From positions 1-9,574 of the forward strand of contig JAGRJB010000137.1 of the NCBI GenBank assembly GCA_020442965.1: a stretch of DNA of 9,574 nt, in the 5' to 3' direction. Position 1 is the stretch's first letter. Each line of letters begins with the position of its first letter. The stretch is from Pseudomonadales bacterium. GTDB taxonomy: Bacteria > Pseudomonadota > Gammaproteobacteria > Steroidobacterales > Steroidobacteraceae. The position numbers and the translations under genes were made by a program. Positions 1 to 6,887 of the stretch are shown here, in pieces. The notes beneath the pieces were generated by a model. The model saw nothing but the letters and a program-made list of their open reading frames with translations, had not been told where the DNA came from and did not search any database.

Positions 1-1869
1 GCCGGTGAAATCCGGCGCCTGCAGAGCATGCTCGAAGCGTCGGCGACGGGTACTTCCGCAGCGCGTGAACGAGTGCACATCGTGCCGCTCTATGGCGAGC
101 TTGCCGCTCTCCAGCAGGACGCTGCCCTGGCGCCAGCTGCTCCCGGCGAGCGCAAGATCATCCTGGCGACCAACATTGCGGAGACCAGTCTAACGATCGA
201 GGGTGTACGAGTGGTTATCGATAGCGGGCTCGCGCGCCGCGCGATCTTCGACCCGGTATCTGGGATGAGCCGACTCGAGACGCAGCGGATCTCACGCGCT
301 TCGGCTGACCAGCGTTGTGGTCGCGCGGGGCGTACGGAGCCTGGACGTTGCTACCGCCTGTGGGGTGAGAGTGCACATCGTGGCCTGGCCGCGTTTACCG
401 AGGCGGAGATCGTATCCGCGGATCTTGCGCCGCTGGCCATGGATCTGGCGGCCTGGGGCACATCCGAGCAGGCACTGCGCTGGCTCGATGCGCCACCGCC
501 GCCCATGTTGGCGAGCGCGCGCGACCTGTTGCGATCGTTAGGTGCGCTCGATGCCGCTGGACGGCTGACCAACCACGGCCGTGCAATGGCGCCGATCGGC
601 GCGCACCCGCGGCTGGCGCACATGTTGGTAACGGCTCAATCCACGGAGCAACTCGAGCATGCGATCTGGCTCGCGGCACTCTTGTCGGAGCGCGATTTGC
701 TCCGTTCAACGGCGCACGGTGTGCGCGACAGCGATATTCGCTCTCGCATCGAGGCATTGCAGGGCGCCGGGATTGAAGGGATGCGCAGCGACAGGGGTGC
801 GATCGAGCGCGTGCGACGCCTGGCGAAGACGCTGGCACGACTGTTCGGCAAGAGCACGGACTCCAGTTGGCACGTACCTCCGCGCTCATTGTCTGACCAT
901 GCTGGTGAGCTGTTAGTTCTGGCATACCCGGATCGAATTGGCCAGCGGCGCGATGGCTCCGCCTCGCGCTACCAATTGAGTGGTGGTCGTGGCGCCGCGT
1001 TCCGCACGACGGAATCGATCGGGCGGGAGGAGTTCATCGTCGCGCTTGAGCTCGATGATCGCCAGCGGGAGGCCGATATCCGTCTCGCGGCACCGATCGA
1101 TCGTGCGACGTTGCTGCGGCAATCGGCGGGCGTGCTCGAGGCCGTGGACGAGGTGCAATGGGACGCACGCGAGCAATCGGTGGTGGCGCGCCGGACGATC
1201 CGCCGCGGCGCGCTGACGATTGATGCGCGGCCGCTCGTCGACGTGCCGGCCGATCGCCTGGTGCAGGCGATGTTAGTGGGAATACAGCAGTTAGGTATCG
1301 ATCGTTTGCCCTGGAACGCCGAGTCGCGCGCACTGCAGTCAAGAATGGTGTTCATTCGCGCGCTCGAAGGCGCGGCGTGCGCCGATTGGCCGGACGTCAG
1401 TGACGCGGCTCTCGCGGGCAGTCTCGAGTGGCTCACGCCGTGGCTCGCGGGCGTGACGCGACGATCGCATCTGGAGCGCCTGCCACTCACCGATGCGCTG
1501 CGCGCACAGCTCAGTTACGCGCAGCAACGCAAGCTTGACGAACTCGCGCCCGAATCGATCGTGCTCCCCACCGGGTCTCGCGTGCGAATCGATTATCAAG
1601 ACGATAATGCGCCGGCCGCGGCCATGCGCATACAAGAGGTGTTCGGTCTCGCTGAGACGCCGCGTATCGGCGGTGGAACGGTGCCGGTGACATTCAAGCT
1701 GCTGTCGCCAGCGCAGCGGCCATTGCAGGTCACACGCGATCTGGCGAGTTTCTGGCGCAACGCGTATATAGAGGTGCGCAAAGACATGCGCGGTCGCTAT
1801 CCGCGGCATTTCTGGCCGGAGGACCCGCTGCAGGCCGAGCCTACGCGGCGCGTGAAACCGCGGACATAA
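1..1869 (+). CDS. hrpB: ATP-dependent RNA helicase HrpB, C-terminal part (5' end cut by window)
   Basis: This is a DEAH-box (superfamily 2) helicase of the HrpB family. The reading frame is open from base 1, so the gene begins outside the window. The visible 622 residues are the end of a protein of roughly 800 in E. coli, so the Walker A and DEAH motifs are missing here. Visible motifs are PLYGEL near residue 30, motif V ATNIAETSLTI at 56-66, and motif VI QRCGRAGR at 104-111 with both arginine-finger-type Arg residues. The helicase-associated domain follows (WLDAPPPPMLASAR, then PRLAHML). The end is the HrpB-specific C-terminal domain, with the hallmark stretch LLSPAQRPLQVTRDLASFW and then GRYPRHFWPEDP. 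It is almost colinear with E. coli HrpB as I remember it, so the family call is very secure. Its RNA target and physiological role are poorly defined in most bacteria. The SDR gene starts 13 bp after the stop, on the same strand. Confidence 0.95.
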   Translation, partial: AGEIRRLQSMLEASATGTSAARERVHIVPLYGELAALQQDAALAPAAPGERKIILATNIAETSLTIEGVRVVIDSGLARRAIFDPVSGMSRLETQRISRASADQRCGRAGRTEPGRCYRLWGESAHRGLAAFTEAEIVSADLAPLAMDLAAWGTSEQALRWLDAPPPPMLASARDLLRSLGALDAAGRLTNHGRAMAPIGAHPRLAHMLVTAQSTEQLEHAIWLAALLSERDLLRSTAHGVRDSDIRSRIEALQGAGIEGMRSDRGAIERVRRLAKTLARLFGKSTDSSWHVPPRSLSDHAGELLVLAYPDRIGQRRDGSASRYQLSGGRGAAFRTTESIGREEFIVALELDDRQREADIRLAAPIDRATLLRQSAGVLEAVDEVQWDAREQSVVARRTIRRGALTIDARPLVDVPADRLVQAMLVGIQQLGIDRLPWNAESRALQSRMVFIRALEGAACADWPDVSDAALAGSLEWLTPWLAGVTRRSHLERLPLTDALRAQLSYAQQRKLDELAPESIVLPTGSRVRIDYQDDNAPAAAMRIQEVFGLAETPRIGGGTVPVTFKLLSPAQRPLQVTRDLASFWRNAYIEVRKDMRGRYPRHFWPEDPLQAEPTRRVKPRT

Positions 1870-1870
1870 G

Positions 1871-1877
1871 AAGGAGG
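1871..1877 (+). promoter_or_regulatory. Ribosome binding site deciding the GTG start of the SDR gene
   Basis: The sequence AAGGAGG matches the anti-Shine-Dalgarno core fully and sits 5 bases before GTG at 1883. It lies between the hrpB stop (1867-1869) and the SDR start, so SDR translation need not depend on hrpB translation. Confidence 0.8.
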
Positions 1878-1882
1878 CAGCT

Positions 1883-2587
1883 GTGCCAACCATTCTCATC
1901 ACTGGTGCCAATCGCGGTATTGGCCTCGAGCTCGCTCGGCAGTATGCCAAGGCCGACTGGCGCGTGATTGCGACTGCGCGCGCTGTCGCGCCGGCCACGG
2001 AACTCGCATCTGTTGCCCAACAGCACAGCAATCTGTCGATCGATCCGCTCGATGTGACGGACAACGACGCAATCGCTGCCCTATCCAAAAAGCACCGGGA
2101 GCCGCTTGATGTGCTCCTGAACAATGCCGGGTGGTTAGGTGATCCCAGGAAGCAAGGGCTCGGCGAACTGGATGCCAAAGTATTCGAGACGGTGATGCGC
2201 ACGAACGCCTATGCACCGCTTGCGATGGCTCGCGCGTTCTTGCCGCAGATCGAGGCGAGCGCCCAAAAGAATATCGTTGTGTTGACGAGCGGATTGTCCT
2301 CGCTCGCGAACACGCGCAATTTCGGCAATCTCTATTTCTATCGGATGAGCAAGGCCGCCGCCAACATGGCGATGCGCGCGCTGCAGGCCGACCTGCGCGC
2401 GAAGGGCATCGAGGTCGGTATCCTGGCGCCAGGCATCGTCGATACGCGCTTGTTGCGTCAGAGCGGCTGGACGGGCGAAGCGCTGGATCCCGAGACGAGC
2501 GCTGCCGGAGTCATTCGCAATATTGCGAGACTCAAAGGTCAGGATCCGCAGATCCATCTCTATAGCGGCGATGCCGTGCCCTGGTAG
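1883..2587 (+). CDS. SDR family NAD(P)-dependent oxidoreductase (C-factor/CsgA-like)
   Basis: This 234-residue classical short-chain dehydrogenase/reductase is a single Rossmann domain and probably cytosolic. The nucleotide-binding motif TGANRGIG is at residues 7-14, DV at 57-58, NNAG at 80-83 and the structural Asn at 108. The likely catalytic Ser is 139 or 140, and YRMSK at 153-157 supplies Tyr153 and Lys157. The active site is therefore intact. Arg33 after the second strand (TAR) suggests NADP(H) preference, which is an inference. The C-terminus ending in PW and the short length fit the C-factor (CsgA)/sniffer-like subgroup. The substrate cannot be read from sequence. The start is GTG, chosen because a strong AAGGAGG lies at 1871-1877 with 5 bases between. 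It is 13 bp downstream of hrpB and probably co-transcribed. It converges on the MDR gene, whose stop lies 10 bp beyond. Confidence 0.93.
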   Translation: MPTILITGANRGIGLELARQYAKADWRVIATARAVAPATELASVAQQHSNLSIDPLDVTDNDAIAALSKKHREPLDVLLNNAGWLGDPRKQGLGELDAKVFETVMRTNAYAPLAMARAFLPQIEASAQKNIVVLTSGLSSLANTRNFGNLYFYRMSKAAANMAMRALQADLRAKGIEVGILAPGIVDTRLLRQSGWTGEALDPETSAAGVIRNIARLKGQDPQIHLYSGDAVPW

Positions 2588-2597
2588 AGCGCCGCGG

Positions 2598-3707
2598 TCA
2601 TAGCCGAATCACCAGCTTGCCGAAGTGGTTACCGGTGTCCATATAGTCGTACGCGGCCTGCGCATTCTTGAACTCGAAGACCTTGTCGACGATCGGCCGC
2701 AATTTGTGTTCCGTGATGAACGCGTTCATCGTCTCGAAGTCGGCGCGTGAGCCGACAAAGATACCACTGACAGAAATGCTGCGGCCCACCAGACTAACAG
2801 CCGGGATATCGCCGCCAAAGCCTGCAAGCCCGCCGATAATGGCGACATGGCCGCCGCCGCCCATGCTCGCGATGGACTTGGCGAGCGTCCCCTGGCCGCC
2901 AACCTCGAGAACCTGATGGGCGCCCACGCCATGCGTAACATCGCGTACGGCCTTGTCCCATTCGGGGGTTGTGCGATAGTTGATCGTTGCCACCGCCCCT
3001 AACGATTTCGCCCGTTCGAGCTTCTCATCGGACGAGCTGGTGATGATCGGTTTTGCACCAGCGGCAGCCGCGAACTGCAGGCCAAAGATCGACACGCCGC
3101 CAGTGCCTAACAGCAGCACGTTGTCACCGGTCTGCATGTGGCCACGCGTGATCAGTGCATTCCAGGCTGTGACAGCGGCGCAGGGCAGCGTCGCGGCTTC
3201 TTCATAAGAAAGATGCCCGGGAACGGCAACCAGCCCGTCTTCGTGCAACGTCACGTACTGCGACAGCATGCCGTCGATGGAGCCACCCATGGCGCTGGCA
3301 CCCACATCAGCGGCCGGCCGCCCTTCGAGCCACTTCTGGAAGAAAATCGCCGCGACGCGATCACCTACTTTGAAGCGTGTCACGTTGCCGCCGATCGCGG
3401 CTATCTCGCCAGCACCGTCTGACAGCGGCACCAGACTCTTGTTGGCGCCGATCGGATAGAAGCCCTTCGCGATCATGACATCACGGCGATTGAGCGAGAC
3501 CGCGTGTACTCGGACGAGTACTTCATGCTCGCCCGGTTGGCGAACTGGCGCATCCAGGAGTGTCAGTGTGAACGGCGCGTCGCCCTCTTTGATCAGACGA
3601 TATTGCTTCTGGGTTGTTTGAGCGGACACGGCTTGACTCCCGACCAGTAAAGCGAGCAACAGCAACAGCGTACTGCCGTGAGCAGAGCGCAACGGTGGCA
3701 TTCCCAT
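2598..3707 (-). CDS. Zinc-less MDR/quinone oxidoreductase-like NAD(P)-dependent enzyme with N-terminal signal peptide
   Basis: This medium-chain dehydrogenase/reductase has 369 residues. The GroES-like domain (about 36-160) shows GEHEVLVRVHAVSLN, SDGAGEIAAIG and VGDRVAA. The Rossmann domain follows, with LGTGGVS at 200-206, and the protein ends in HFGKLVIRL. The usual Cys zinc ligand is replaced (SLNRRD, 71-76), the four-Cys structural lobe is absent and the only cysteine is Cys176. It should therefore be a zinc-free, quinone-oxidoreductase-like reductase, whatever name automatic annotation gives it. Unusually, residues 1-29 look like a Sec signal: a hydrophobic core at 13-22 and a VSA|Q cleavage site after Ala29, with no twin arginine. 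Start 3707 was chosen because GAGG lies 8 bases upstream and an upstream ATG at 3758 would run into the DUF2799 gene. An internal GTG at 3629 also has an SD. It lies 19 bp downstream of the DUF2799 lipoprotein gene, probably in one operon. Confidence 0.9.
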   Translation of the reverse strand: MGMPPLRSAHGSTLLLLLALLVGSQAVSAQTTQKQYRLIKEGDAPFTLTLLDAPVRQPGEHEVLVRVHAVSLNRRDVMIAKGFYPIGANKSLVPLSDGAGEIAAIGGNVTRFKVGDRVAAIFFQKWLEGRPAADVGASAMGGSIDGMLSQYVTLHEDGLVAVPGHLSYEEAATLPCAAVTAWNALITRGHMQTGDNVLLLGTGGVSIFGLQFAAAAGAKPIITSSSDEKLERAKSLGAVATINYRTTPEWDKAVRDVTHGVGAHQVLEVGGQGTLAKSIASMGGGGHVAIIGGLAGFGGDIPAVSLVGRSISVSGIFVGSRADFETMNAFITEHKLRPIVDKVFEFKNAQAAYDYMDTGNHFGKLVIRL

Positions 3708-3726
3708 GAATAAGACCTCAACTTGC

Positions 3727-4269
3727 TTACAACGAGCGACCGCGCCACGCCAGATCATTGTACTCGCGCGCGAGAAAGCCGCGCTCGTACTCGTATTCGC
3801 GCAACCGATAAATGAGGCGGTTGCGCTCGTCAGCCGTCAGTTTATCGTTACCGGTCGCCTGAGTGAGGCTGCGAATTTCGTTCTCGACGAAGTCCAGACG
3901 ATTTTTGACGCGATGCACCTGTCTGCCGAGTTCGTAGCCACGCAGGAACGAGCCTTCACCAAGCGCGAAACAGACGCCATCGTACCGGCCGCCCACTTCG
4001 CCCACCGTATAGCCGCTGCGCGGCGTGCAATAGCGCTCGAGCCCGCGATCACGACCGTCGAGCCAAGGCTCGCGGTCGGGTGTGATCGCGAGCTTGGCGC
4101 AGGCTTTGGCGTGCTCCGCGATATATTCCTCGCCACGGCCGTTGGCGCCGTCGCGCACGCCGATCGAGTACCAGTCGGCGGCGGCACATTCCCTCTGCGA
4201 TAGCGAGGCGCAGCTCGTTAGCGCGCCAACGGCTGACAGTAGTACGGCAATTCTCCAGCGGTCGTTCAT
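3727..4269 (-). CDS. DUF2799 domain outer-membrane lipoprotein
   Basis: This 180-residue protein has a lipoprotein signal peptide: Arg4 and Arg6, a hydrophobic stretch at 7-17, and lipobox LTSC at 17-20. Cys20 would be lipidated. Residue +2 is Ala, so under the Lol rule it should go to the outer membrane. The mature part matches DUF2799: CAAADWYSIGVRDG at 28-41, GRDRGLERYC at 72-81, and GGRYDGVC at 93-100. Cys28, Cys57, Cys81 and Cys100 could form disulfides in the periplasm. Residues about 115-172 are charged and heptad-like, so probably a long helix or coiled coil. DUF2799 has no assigned function that I know of. The start ATG at 4269 is preceded by GGAG, 10 bases upstream. It is first in a likely two-gene minus-strand unit with the exported-looking MDR protein, which hints at an envelope-related role (inference). 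A 165-residue frame at 3706-4203 on the plus strand is its shadow. Confidence 0.92.
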   Translation of the reverse strand: MNDRWRIAVLLSAVGALTSCASLSQRECAAADWYSIGVRDGANGRGEEYIAEHAKACAKLAITPDREPWLDGRDRGLERYCTPRSGYTVGEVGGRYDGVCFALGEGSFLRGYELGRQVHRVKNRLDFVENEIRSLTQATGNDKLTADERNRLIYRLREYEYERGFLAREYNDLAWRGRSL

Positions 4270-4305
4270 TTCGCGTCATTCTCCGCGACCAAGCTTACGC
4301 GCACG

Positions 4306-4324
4306 CGCTGAATCGACGCTGAAT
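4306..4324. repeat. Direct repeat CGCTGAAT spaced one helical turn, in divergent control region
   Basis: CGCTGAAT occurs at 4306-4313 and again at 4317-4324, an 11-bp period. It lies in the 189-bp gap between the divergent DUF2799 and methyltransferase genes. One-turn spacing is typical of tandem regulator sites, but an 8-mer repeated twice could be chance. I see no clear sigma-70 -35/-10 pair in this gap. Confidence 0.3.
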
Positions 4325-4338
4325 TCGCGCCTACCGAG

Positions 4339-4353
4339 GCCGCGATTCGCGGC
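4339..4353. promoter_or_regulatory. Perfect 7-1-7 inverted repeat, candidate operator
   Basis: GCCGCGA-T-TCGCGGC is a perfect 7-bp inverted repeat around one central base. It sits near the middle of the gap between the divergent DUF2799 and methyltransferase genes, with no U tract after it, so an operator is likelier than a terminator. Palindromes of this GC content do occur by chance, and no regulator gene is adjacent. Confidence 0.35.
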
Positions 4354-4458
4354 GACATCGCAATCTACCATTGTGTGGTCTCGCAGGGCCTAGGCTGGTT
4401 CGGTAAACGCCGTTAACATGCGGGAACCGCTCGACGTACCAAGGCTGAGGAAAACGCC

Positions 4459-5511
4459 ATGAGAAATGAGGTCAACACCAATTTGCGGCAGCAGGGTCGC
4501 GCGGAGCTGTCGTTCGTCGCCGATCTCGGTCTCGTCGGCGGCCATCTGAAGCGTATCGTACGCCACGACATCGAAGCACGCGGCCTCAATGCCGAGACGC
4601 TCGCGGAAGATCTGGACGAGCGGGACCAGCAGATCGAGACCGCGTTGCAGGATTCGCGCGCCTATCATAACTACCGGATGCTGCACCGGTGGGGCCTCGG
4701 GAATCTCACGCGCGTTGCGTTCGATGCGTTCGAGCAGAACCGCGCCGAGCTCGAGCCTCAGCTCAAGAGACCCACGAGCGGCCCGGCGACACTGACCGTC
4801 GCCGAGAACGTCAAGATTCCCAAGTACTGGTACAACTGGTTCCACAACACCACGGGTGGTTGGGATGGCCATCAGTACATGGGCTTCATTCACGGCGAGC
4901 TCATTCATCGTCGCGTAGTTGGCACCACCTTCCCGGGCGGCATCTTCAAGCAGCGGGCGGACGCCGCCGCACAGGCGCCGCGCTCTAACTATAAGCGCAT
5001 ACTCGACATGGGTTGCGCTACTGGTCACTACACCCAGGCCCTGGCCAAACAATTTCCGCACGCCGAAATCTGGGGCACGGATTGTTCAATACGTGAGCTC
5101 GAGTATGCTTTGCTCGTCGCCAACAACAATGGCTGGGCGTGGCATCTACACCGCGTGCCCAATGAGGACACTGGCTTTGAGAGCCAGCACTTCGATCTCG
5201 TTACGAGCTACATACTGTTGCACGAACTGCCAGCCGACGCGATACGCGCAACATTCCGCGAAGCCTTCAGATTGTTAGAGCCGGGTGGCGATATGTTGAT
5301 GTCCGATGTCACGCGCTACTGGGAAATGGATCCAATCGCTGTCTGGCTGCAGGACTCGGCCGCCAAGCGCGAAGTGGAGCCATTCTGGCGTGAGTCCGCA
5401 ACACTCGATCTGAAGCGCGCGGCGGAAGAGGTGGGCTTCGTCGATGTCGAGAGTTACGGAATCGGCGCGACGAAGTATCCATGGATCACCCGCGGCCGCA
5501 AGCCGCGCTAA
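4459..5511 (+). CDS. Class I SAM-dependent methyltransferase with extended N-terminal domain
   Basis: This 350-residue protein ends in a Rossmann-type methyltransferase domain (about 178-340). Motif I is ILDMGCATG at 181-189. The acidic residue that binds the SAM ribose is probably Asp208 (WGTDCS). The motif IV region is HFDLVTSYILLHELP at 244-258, and the post-motif is LLEPGGDMLMSDV. The fold and SAM use are therefore secure, but the substrate is not. The roughly 175 residues before the domain are an unassigned N-terminal part, helical at first and then rich in aromatics (KYWYNWFHNTTGGWDGHQ, about 120-137). They may shape the substrate pocket, as in some small-molecule methyltransferases. 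The start ATG has GAGG 8 bases upstream (4447-4450). A 113-residue unknown protein follows after 9 bp, probably in the same transcript. A 223-residue minus-strand frame at 4390-5061 is a shadow, since only the plus frame carries motifs. Confidence 0.92.
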   Translation: MRNEVNTNLRQQGRAELSFVADLGLVGGHLKRIVRHDIEARGLNAETLAEDLDERDQQIETALQDSRAYHNYRMLHRWGLGNLTRVAFDAFEQNRAELEPQLKRPTSGPATLTVAENVKIPKYWYNWFHNTTGGWDGHQYMGFIHGELIHRRVVGTTFPGGIFKQRADAAAQAPRSNYKRILDMGCATGHYTQALAKQFPHAEIWGTDCSIRELEYALLVANNNGWAWHLHRVPNEDTGFESQHFDLVTSYILLHELPADAIRATFREAFRLLEPGGDMLMSDVTRYWEMDPIAVWLQDSAAKREVEPFWRESATLDLKRAAEEVGFVDVESYGIGATKYPWITRGRKPR

Positions 5512-5520
5512 CGAGGCACC

Positions 5521-5862
5521 ATGGCCAGCAAGAAGAACAGTCCGCGCTCGCGCAAGCAGAGCGCCACAAGATCAGCAGCACGCAGCACGACACCGAGTGC
5601 ATCGGCGCACGATTTTCTCACCCGCCAACGGATCGAGGATATCGCCCAGGGTTTCGTTACGCTGGCCGGTGAGCTCTGGGTAGTAAAGGATCGACTGGCT
5701 GTGCTCGAGAAAGTGCTCGACAAGCACGGCATCCCGGCGAGCGTCGTCGAGACCTTTGAACCGGATGGCGATTTCAAGGAACAGCTGGCCGCGACCCGCA
5801 AGGCCTACATACAACGTGTCATCGCGTCGTTGTTCCCGCGCGGCATGCCGCAAGCCGACTAG
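5521..5862 (+). CDS. Small unknown protein, basic disordered N-terminus plus helical C-terminal part
   Basis: I cannot assign a named family to this 113-residue protein. Residues 1-30 are rich in Lys, Arg, Ser, Thr and Ala and almost certainly disordered. Residues 31-105 look helical. ELWVVKDRLAVLEKVLDKHG at 51-70 has the heptad pattern of a short coiled coil or dimer helix, and a second helix covers about 84-104. There is no signal peptide, membrane segment or cysteine. It recalls small proteins seen beside oxidoreductase or biosynthetic genes with an ELWV.DR..VLE motif, but that is from memory and unproven. GAGG at 5513-5516 lies only 4 bases before the ATG, so initiation may rely partly on ribosomes finishing the methyltransferase 9 bp upstream. 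That spacing suggests a helper or oligomerisation partner for the methyltransferase (inference). It converges on the DUF1330 gene with a 6-bp gap. Confidence 0.8.
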   Translation: MASKKNSPRSRKQSATRSAARSTTPSASAHDFLTRQRIEDIAQGFVTLAGELWVVKDRLAVLEKVLDKHGIPASVVETFEPDGDFKEQLAATRKAYIQRVIASLFPRGMPQAD

Positions 5863-5868
5863 CGACTC

Positions 5869-6186
5869 TCAGGTTCCCGGCAGGCCGTCCAGTACGGTCA
5901 CAAAGAACGTCCCCTTGCCCGCGCGCAGCTTCTTGGCGGCGAGATATTCGGCCGACTTCCAGAATCCCCATGCGGCCTCTTTGGACGGAAAGCGTGCGAT
6001 TAGAATGCTCTCGCCGCGTGGCTCGCCTTCGGCGACTTCCACTTTGGGCGCCGGCGTGACTGTTAGGTAATGAGCGCCGAACTTCTTATAGATCGGCGGC
6101 AACGCGGCATTATAAGCCTTGAAGCCTTCGAGGTCCGTGACCTTGCCCTGTACGAGCAGGTAGGCGGGTTTGCTTGCGTCACTCAT
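5869..6186 (-). CDS. DUF1330 family protein (dimeric alpha-beta barrel fold)
   Basis: This 105-residue cytosolic protein matches the DUF1330 pattern: PAYLLVQGKVTDLEGFKAYN at 7-26, then a gap and KFGAHYLTV, a GEPRGESILIARFPS strand, and EAAWGFWKSAEYLAAKKLR. The family has the ferredoxin-like dimeric alpha/beta barrel fold of EthD/YciI-type proteins. Its biochemical function is mostly unknown, and degradation or isomerisation of small molecules is often supposed. The start at 6186 was chosen because it overlaps the stop of the upstream GST gene as ATGA (6183-6186), a standard translational-coupling arrangement. A longer frame reaching 6507 would run entirely within the GST gene and its extra residues are Arg-rich nonsense. 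Co-translation with the GST suggests a shared detoxification or catabolic role (inference). Confidence 0.92.
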   Translation of the reverse strand: MSDASKPAYLLVQGKVTDLEGFKAYNAALPPIYKKFGAHYLTVTPAPKVEVAEGEPRGESILIARFPSKEAAWGFWKSAEYLAAKKLRAGKGTFFVTVLDGLPGT

Positions 6187-6800
6187 GGTTTGATCAATCC
6201 TTCTGTTGTCATTGCTGCGATCACGCCCGGCCGTGCGCCGATCGCGGTATGGTATTTCTTGAGTGTGGGCCAGCGGCCCAAATCGATGCCGACGAAGGCG
6301 GTCCAGACGAGCACCGTGAAGAGATAGGCGTCGGCCACCGTGAACGCGTCGCCGACCAGAAACTGTCGCTCGCCCATAGCGTTCTGCGTCCACGCGAACT
6401 TCTTGTCGAGCCCTTCGAGTGCGCGTTGCTTTTCCGCGTCCGCGGCAGCCGGGGTAAACAGCGGGGCGAAACCCTTGTGCAGCTCGGTGCTGATATAGCC
6501 CAGCCATTCGGCGACGCGGTAGCGCGATACGCCGCCCGTCGGTGCGCTCAGCTTGCTATTTGCACTCTGGTCACCAACGTACTGCAAGATCGCGATGCAC
6601 TCGGTGAGCACGGATCCATCTTCGAGACGCAATGCCGGCACATAGCCCTTGTCGCTGACACGCAGGAAGTCCTGCCCGTCCGCGGTCGTTTTCGACTTGC
6701 CATCAACGCGCAGCGTGGCGAACTTCAGACCAGCTTCCTGCAGCGCGATGTGCGGCGCCAACGAGCAGGCCCCTGGCATGTAATAGAGAGTCAGGGACAT
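6183..6800 (-). CDS. gstA: Beta-class glutathione S-transferase (GstA-like)
   Basis: This 205-residue cytosolic GST conjugates or exchanges glutathione on electrophilic substrates. The N-terminal thioredoxin-like domain starts LYYMPGACSLA, with Cys12 equivalent to Cys10 of E. coli GstA, the residue that forms a mixed disulfide with glutathione. The cis-proline is Pro55 (GYVPAL) and the glutathione-contact Glu is 67 (LTECIAI). The position after Glu67 is Cys68, where Ser is common in the superfamily. The helical domain has TELHKGFAPLF with His108, matching His106 of E. coli GstA, then FLVGDAFTVADAYLFTVL. Length and motif spacing agree throughout with GstA. The start at 6800 has a strong GGAGGAG 5 bases upstream; an in-frame ATG at 6863 has no support. 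Its stop overlaps the start of the DUF1330 gene. It is divergent from the thioredoxin lipoprotein gene across 87 bp. Confidence 0.95.
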   Translation of the reverse strand: MSLTLYYMPGACSLAPHIALQEAGLKFATLRVDGKSKTTADGQDFLRVSDKGYVPALRLEDGSVLTECIAILQYVGDQSANSKLSAPTGGVSRYRVAEWLGYISTELHKGFAPLFTPAAADAEKQRALEGLDKKFAWTQNAMGERQFLVGDAFTVADAYLFTVLVWTAFVGIDLGRWPTLKKYHTAIGARPGVIAAMTTEGLIKP

Positions 6801-6887
6801 GGGTCTCCTCCAGCAGAGCGTCAACGTGTGCGACCATGCTAACGTGTCACGGACGTCGCGCAAAGTCCGCCACGAGGAAAACTGAAA
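6801..6887. promoter_or_regulatory. Divergent intergenic region between gst and thioredoxin lipoprotein
   Basis: These 87 bp must hold the promoters of both divergent units. AACGTGT is repeated directly at 6823-6829 and 6841-6847, 18 bp apart. A weak inverted repeat, CGGAC (6850-6854) with GTCCG (6865-6869), would form a 5-bp hairpin in the plus-strand leader. I cannot pick convincing -35/-10 boxes. GAGG at 6874-6877 is the ribosome binding site of the plus-strand gene. Confidence 0.4.

Noticed and set aside
1339..2202. A 287-residue minus-strand frame spanning the hrpB end and SDR start
   Set aside because: It overlaps two secure genes, crosses their junction and has a composition unlike a real protein.
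2560..2600. A 6-bp stem GCGGCG/CGCCGC across the SDR stop as a possible terminator
   Set aside because: The loop is 19 bases and neither strand has a following U run, so it is within expectation for GC-rich DNA.
3708..3758. A longer N-terminus for the MDR protein starting at 3758
   Set aside because: It would overlap the DUF2799 gene end, lacks an SD, and puts a charged stretch ahead of the signal peptide. ATG 3707 has GAGG at good spacing.
4418..4462. A 14-codon upstream frame whose stop overlaps the methyltransferase start as ATGA
   Set aside because: No Shine-Dalgarno precedes its ATG, and a short frame ending there is easily chance. It would need conservation to be taken seriously.
4390..5061. 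A 223-residue open frame on the minus strand opposite the methyltransferase
   Set aside because: The plus frame carries clear SAM-binding motifs and an SD. The minus frame shows no recognisable domain and is the usual GC-rich antisense shadow.
6174..6842. A 222-residue plus-strand frame opposite gst
   Set aside because: It is a shadow of the GstA-like gene, whose motifs and SD are unambiguous.
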